Assembly (NCBI GenBank): GCA_025459265.1
Contig: JALOQX010000066.1
Span: 1-38,120 of the forward strand
Reading direction: 5' to 3'
DNA length: 38,120 nucleotides
DNA from: Pirellulaceae bacterium
GTDB taxonomy: Bacteria > Planctomycetota > Planctomycetia > Pirellulales > Pirellulaceae
Shown here: one piece after another, positions 34,826 to 38,120 of the stretch
Layout: each line of letters opens with the position of its first letter
Position numbering within the stretch: the stretch's first letter is position 1
The notes under the pieces: generated by a model
What the model was told of the DNA's origin: nothing
Seen by the model: only the letters and a program-made list of their open reading frames with translations
The model's database searches: none
Made by a program: the position numbers and the translations under genes

Positions 34826-37800
34826 GCAGCGTGCGGCACGTGCTGATCAGTGCGTCCGCCGGTACCGGCAAGACGTTTCAGCTGTCCAACCGCTACATCA
34901 GCCTGCTGGCGCGCGGTGCATCGCCCGACCAGATCCTGGCCACCACCTTTACGCGCAAGGCAGCGGGTGAGATCCTGGACCGGGTCGTGGTGCGGCTGGC
35001 TGAGGCAACGCTGAGTGCCGATCGGCACCAGGAGCTGATCGCGCACGTGGATGCTCCGTGCTTGTCGCAGGACGCCTGTGCGCAGCTGCTCGAGCAGGTC
35101 CTGCGCCAGGTGCACCGGCTGCGGATCAGCACGCTGGACGCGTTCTTCGCGCAGCTGGCGGGCAGCTTCAGCCTGGAACTGGGGCTGCCGACCCCGTGGC
35201 GCATCATGGAGGCATTGCAAGAGAAGTACTTGCGAAGTGAGGCCATCGAACTCACGCTGCAGGAGAACACGCACCAGGACGCGCAGCGGCTCGTCCACTT
35301 GATGGCCAAAGGGACCGCCCTGCGCTCCGTGAGCGACCTGGTCCGCGGCACTGTCCAGGAGCTGTACGACCTGTACCTGGAGACCGACGCGGCAGCGTGG
35401 CAGCAGATCCCGCAGCCGCGATTGCTTCCCAGCGGCGAGCTGGCCGAGCTGATCGAAGCGCTGCGCACGGCTGACCTTCCTGTCGACAAGCGTTTTGAAA
35501 ACGCTCGCGCCAGGGATTTGGACGCGGCCGCGGTCAGCGACTGGGAAGCGTTCATCGGCGGCGGGCTGGCCGCCAAAGTGCTCGAGCAGGAATCGACCTA
35601 CTACCGCAAGCCGATTCCGGCCGACGTGGTGAAGATCTACCGGCGGCTGATCGACCAGGCGAAAGCAGTGCTGCTGGACCAGATGGCCAGGCAGACGCAG
35701 GCCACGTACGAGCTGCTCGACAAATTCCATGCCCTCTACGCACGGCTCAAACATCGTGCCCGCGCGCTGGGATTCGAGGACGTCACGCGGGCGCTGGTCG
35801 CCGGACAGCGCCCCGGGGATCTGGCGCGGCAACATTTCCGGCTGGACGCACCGATTGAGCACCTGCTGCTGGACGAATTCCAGGACACATCCCTGCCGCA
35901 ATGGCGCGTGCTTGAGCCGCTGGCCCGATTCATCACGGCAGCCAACTCGCCGCCTGCCGCCGGAGCGCACCGAGCCGGCGCGTCGTTCTTCTGTGTCGGA
36001 GACACCAAGCAGGCGATCTATGCGTGGCGCGGCGGGAAAGCGGACATCTTCGACGCGCTGCCCGCCGAACTGCCCGACCTCACGCAGGAATCGCTGACGA
36101 CCAGCTTCCGCTCGGCCCCAGCGGTGATCGAAACAGTCAACCGCGTCTTCAGCCAACTGACGCGGCACGGTCACCTGGAGCGATTCCACGAGCCGGTCGC
36201 GGCGTGGTGTGCGAAATTCCCGCAGCACACGACGGCGCGGCAGGGCCTGCCCGGCTATGCCGAACTGTGGTCCGCACCGGATGGGGAGGCCGGCGACTCG
36301 CCGGATGACGTGAAACTGGCGGCCGCTGCCGGACGGATTGCCGAACTCACCCGCAGCGCGCCCGGCTGCAGCATCGGGGTCCTGACGCGCCGCAATGCCG
36401 TGGTAAGTCAGCTGATCTACGAGCTGCGTCGCCGCCGCGTGCCGGCCAGCGAAGAGGGGGGCAATCCGCTGACTGATTCCGCTGCCGTCCAGCTGGTGCT
36501 GTCGCTGCTGAAGCTGGCGGATCATCCGGGCGACACCGTGGCGCGCTTTCACGTGGCGAGGTCGCCGCTGGCGACACCGCTGGCGTACCCGGACCACCGC
36601 GACGACGCGCGGACACTCGCCCTCGCGCGGCTGGTCCGCGTGCGACTGCTCCACGACGGGTATGGCCGGGCCCTCGAGCAGTGGGCCGAGTTGCTGGAGC
36701 CGAACTGCCAGCGGCGCGACGTCAGCCGTCTCGAACAACTTGTGGACCTGGCGTACGGCTACCAACCGCTGGCCACCTTGCGCACCTCCGATTTCCTGCG
36801 CTACGTGGAACTGGAACGCGTGGCCGATCCGACGGCGGCCGATGTCCGTGTCATGACGGTCCATCAGGCAAAGGGGTTGCAGTTCGATATCGTCGTGCTG
36901 CCCGATCTGGACGCGCAGCTGGTCGGTCAGTCCGATGCCTGCGTGGTGGGGCAATCCTCACCGACGGGACCCATCGATCGCGTCTGCCTGTACCGGAATG
37001 CCAGCATTCAGAAGCTCCTCCCGGCCGAACTCCAGCGGCTGTTCGAAGCATACACCCGGCAGTCGATGGAAGAGGCGCTGTGCGTACTGTACGTGAGTCT
37101 CACACGAGCCATCCATGCGCTGTACATGATCGTCAGACCATCGACCAGCTCAGAACGGAACTTGCCGAGGACGTCGGCCGGGCTGTTGCGCGCGGCCCTG
37201 ACCGACGGCCAACCGCTCCCGGGCGACGTCGTGGCCTATCAGCACGGCGATCCGCAGTGGTACGCTCAGCTTCCACGGCGGCCGCCCGCGGCCTCCACCG
37301 AGGTGGCCGTCGATCGCCACATTGAGCTGGCTCCACTGCCCGACCACCTGCAGCTGGAGTGGACCTCTCCCTCGCAGCTCGAGGGAGGCCACCGGATTCG
37401 CGCTGATCGGTTGCTCGATCTGTCCGGCGGCGCCGGCGCCGCGCGCGGGACACTGATCCACGCCTGGTTCGAACAGATCACGTGGCTGGACGACAATCCA
37501 CCGACCCACAACTCCTTGCGGCGCATCGCGCATGGGCTCGACACCGCGGGCCTGGATGTTGAACAGCAGCTGGCGGCGTTCGACAGCATGCTGCAGATGG
37601 ACGACGTAGCCGCCGTGCTGCGGCGATCGTTTTATCAGTCGTCGGGCGATCCGGATCTGCAACAGTGCCTGGCGGCCACCTGCGGCTCGGAGGCGGTCCG
37701 CGCGGAAGTGTTTACTGAGCGGCGCTTTGCCGTCCGCGACGGCCAGCATCTGTTGTCGGGAGTCATCGATCGACTCGTGCTGATCTACCGTGGCACGCAG

Positions 37801-38013
37801 CTGGTCGCCGCCGACATCATCGACTACAAGACCGATGCGGCCCGACGCGAAGACACAGACCGACTGGACGAACTATGGGCCTACTATCGTCCACAGATCG
37901 AGGCGTATCGCCGCGCCGTGGCCACGATGTTCCGCCTGCCGCAGACGCAGATCATGGCCCGACTCCTGTTTGTCACCCCTGGCGTGCGGCGCGACGTGCC
38001 GATGCACCGGTGA
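34822..38013 (+). CDS. addA: AddA-like UvrD/RecB-type helicase-nuclease subunit
   Basis: The 1063-residue protein is the helicase partner of AddB in recombinational repair of double-strand breaks. Motif I is SASAGTGKTFQLSNRY (Lys17), then FTRKAAGEILDRV, motif II LLLDEFQDTSLPQWR, VGDTKQAIYAWRGGKADIF (motif III), TTSFRS (motif IV), VMTVHQAKGLQFDIVVLPDL (motif V) and CVLYVSLTRAIHALYMIV (motif VI), all intact. The C-terminal RecB-type nuclease has GTLIHAWFEQI (His near 880), GVIDRLVLIY (Asp983), IIDYKTDAA (Asp1001, Lys1003) and QIEAYRRAV. The start is ATG at 34822, overlapping the addB stop by four bases, and the Walker motif follows at once, so a longer upstream start is ruled out. Both proteins of the pair would carry a nuclease centre. 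Confidence 0.9.
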   Translation: MSSVRHVLISASAGTGKTFQLSNRYISLLARGASPDQILATTFTRKAAGEILDRVVVRLAEATLSADRHQELIAHVDAPCLSQDACAQLLEQVLRQVHRLRISTLDAFFAQLAGSFSLELGLPTPWRIMEALQEKYLRSEAIELTLQENTHQDAQRLVHLMAKGTALRSVSDLVRGTVQELYDLYLETDAAAWQQIPQPRLLPSGELAELIEALRTADLPVDKRFENARARDLDAAAVSDWEAFIGGGLAAKVLEQESTYYRKPIPADVVKIYRRLIDQAKAVLLDQMARQTQATYELLDKFHALYARLKHRARALGFEDVTRALVAGQRPGDLARQHFRLDAPIEHLLLDEFQDTSLPQWRVLEPLARFITAANSPPAAGAHRAGASFFCVGDTKQAIYAWRGGKADIFDALPAELPDLTQESLTTSFRSAPAVIETVNRVFSQLTRHGHLERFHEPVAAWCAKFPQHTTARQGLPGYAELWSAPDGEAGDSPDDVKLAAAAGRIAELTRSAPGCSIGVLTRRNAVVSQLIYELRRRRVPASEEGGNPLTDSAAVQLVLSLLKLADHPGDTVARFHVARSPLATPLAYPDHRDDARTLALARLVRVRLLHDGYGRALEQWAELLEPNCQRRDVSRLEQLVDLAYGYQPLATLRTSDFLRYVELERVADPTAADVRVMTVHQAKGLQFDIVVLPDLDAQLVGQSDACVVGQSSPTGPIDRVCLYRNASIQKLLPAELQRLFEAYTRQSMEEALCVLYVSLTRAIHALYMIVRPSTSSERNLPRTSAGLLRAALTDGQPLPGDVVAYQHGDPQWYAQLPRRPPAASTEVAVDRHIELAPLPDHLQLEWTSPSQLEGGHRIRADRLLDLSGGAGAARGTLIHAWFEQITWLDDNPPTHNSLRRIAHGLDTAGLDVEQQLAAFDSMLQMDDVAAVLRRSFYQSSGDPDLQQCLAATCGSEAVRAEVFTERRFAVRDGQHLLSGVIDRLVLIYRGTQLVAADIIDYKTDAARREDTDRLDELWAYYRPQIEAYRRAVATMFRLPQTQIMARLLFVTPGVRRDVPMHR

Positions 38014-38033
38014 CCTGCCCGCGCGCGACTCAC

Positions 38034-38063
38034 GCTCCCCCATCGGCTCGCCCGATGGGGAGC
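38034..38063. terminator. Hairpin after addA: possible terminator or palindromic repeat
   Basis: The inverted repeat GCTCCCCCATCGG (38034-38046) and CCGATGGGGAGC (38052-38063) can form a stem of about 12 bp with one bulged C. It is 21 nt after the addA stop. No T-tract follows. The same left arm is found again at 38107-38120. Confidence 0.5.
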
Positions 38064-38106
38064 CCAGATCATCGGCTACGCAGTAGCAAACCCGCGCGCA
38101 CCCTCC

Positions 38107-38120
38107 GCTCCCCCATCGGC
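38107..38120. repeat. Second copy of the hairpin arm, cut by the window end
   Basis: GCTCCCCCATCGGC is identical to 38034-38047, 73 nt further on. The window stops here, so it is not known whether the right arm follows. It may be part of a short repeated palindrome family. Confidence 0.5.

Noticed and set aside
34780-36954. Open frame of 724 codons opposite addA
   Set aside because: AddA helicase motifs I, II and III on the + strand lie in this stretch.

Overview
The window is a GC-rich, densely packed stretch of bacterial chromosome with no rRNA, tRNA, CRISPR array, phage or insertion sequence that I can see. Its gene set and style suggest a planctomycete. The pointers are two small proteins of a type I associate with that group (20429-20689 and 28803-29030), a two-cysteine-pair membrane protein, large exported sugar-active enzymes with C-terminal beta domains, and a primary sigma factor with a very acidic N-terminus. 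This assignment is inference from protein style, because no rRNA is present.

Layout. The first 4.6 kb run on the + strand: the 3' end of gyrA, then gmd, an rmd-like gene and a UDP-glucose dehydrogenase homologue, i.e. nucleotide-sugar supply for surface polysaccharide. A convergent cutA follows, then an FHA-EAL cyclic-di-GMP protein and an exported GH172 (DUF2961) enzyme behind a clear sigma70-type promoter. From 8.1 to 14.4 kb lie a rhomboid protease, an unknown membrane/coiled-coil protein with a near-ideal promoter, a methyltransferase paired with an unknown cysteine-repeat protein, a small membrane protein with a zinc-ribbon-like N-terminus, and an SDR oxidoreductase. A 617-nt gene-free region holds a nested inverted-repeat structure just before a primary-type sigma factor gene. 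Next come glnE and, convergent and only 12 nt away, glnB (PII), which together form a nitrogen-control pair.

From 20.8 to 30.9 kb most genes are on the - strand: two large exported carbohydrate enzymes (one lipoprotein-like with a TIM-barrel-like layout, one resembling GH84 beta-N-acetylglucosaminidases), dprA, aroB, a 75-residue protein, a GlpG-like rhomboid and nagB. NagB and the GH84-like enzyme together suggest use of amino-sugar polymers. The last 7 kb on the + strand carry an orphan ParA ATPase and an addB-addA pair joined by an ATGA overlap, followed by a hairpin whose left arm is repeated at the window edge.

I see no obvious new multi-gene defence or mobile system. The most unusual items are the UDP-glucose dehydrogenase homologue lacking three active-site residues including the catalytic cysteine, the 15-residue cysteine-repeat protein with its methyltransferase partner, the structured region before the sigma factor, the FHA-EAL fusion, and the AddB-like protein without the iron-sulfur cysteines.
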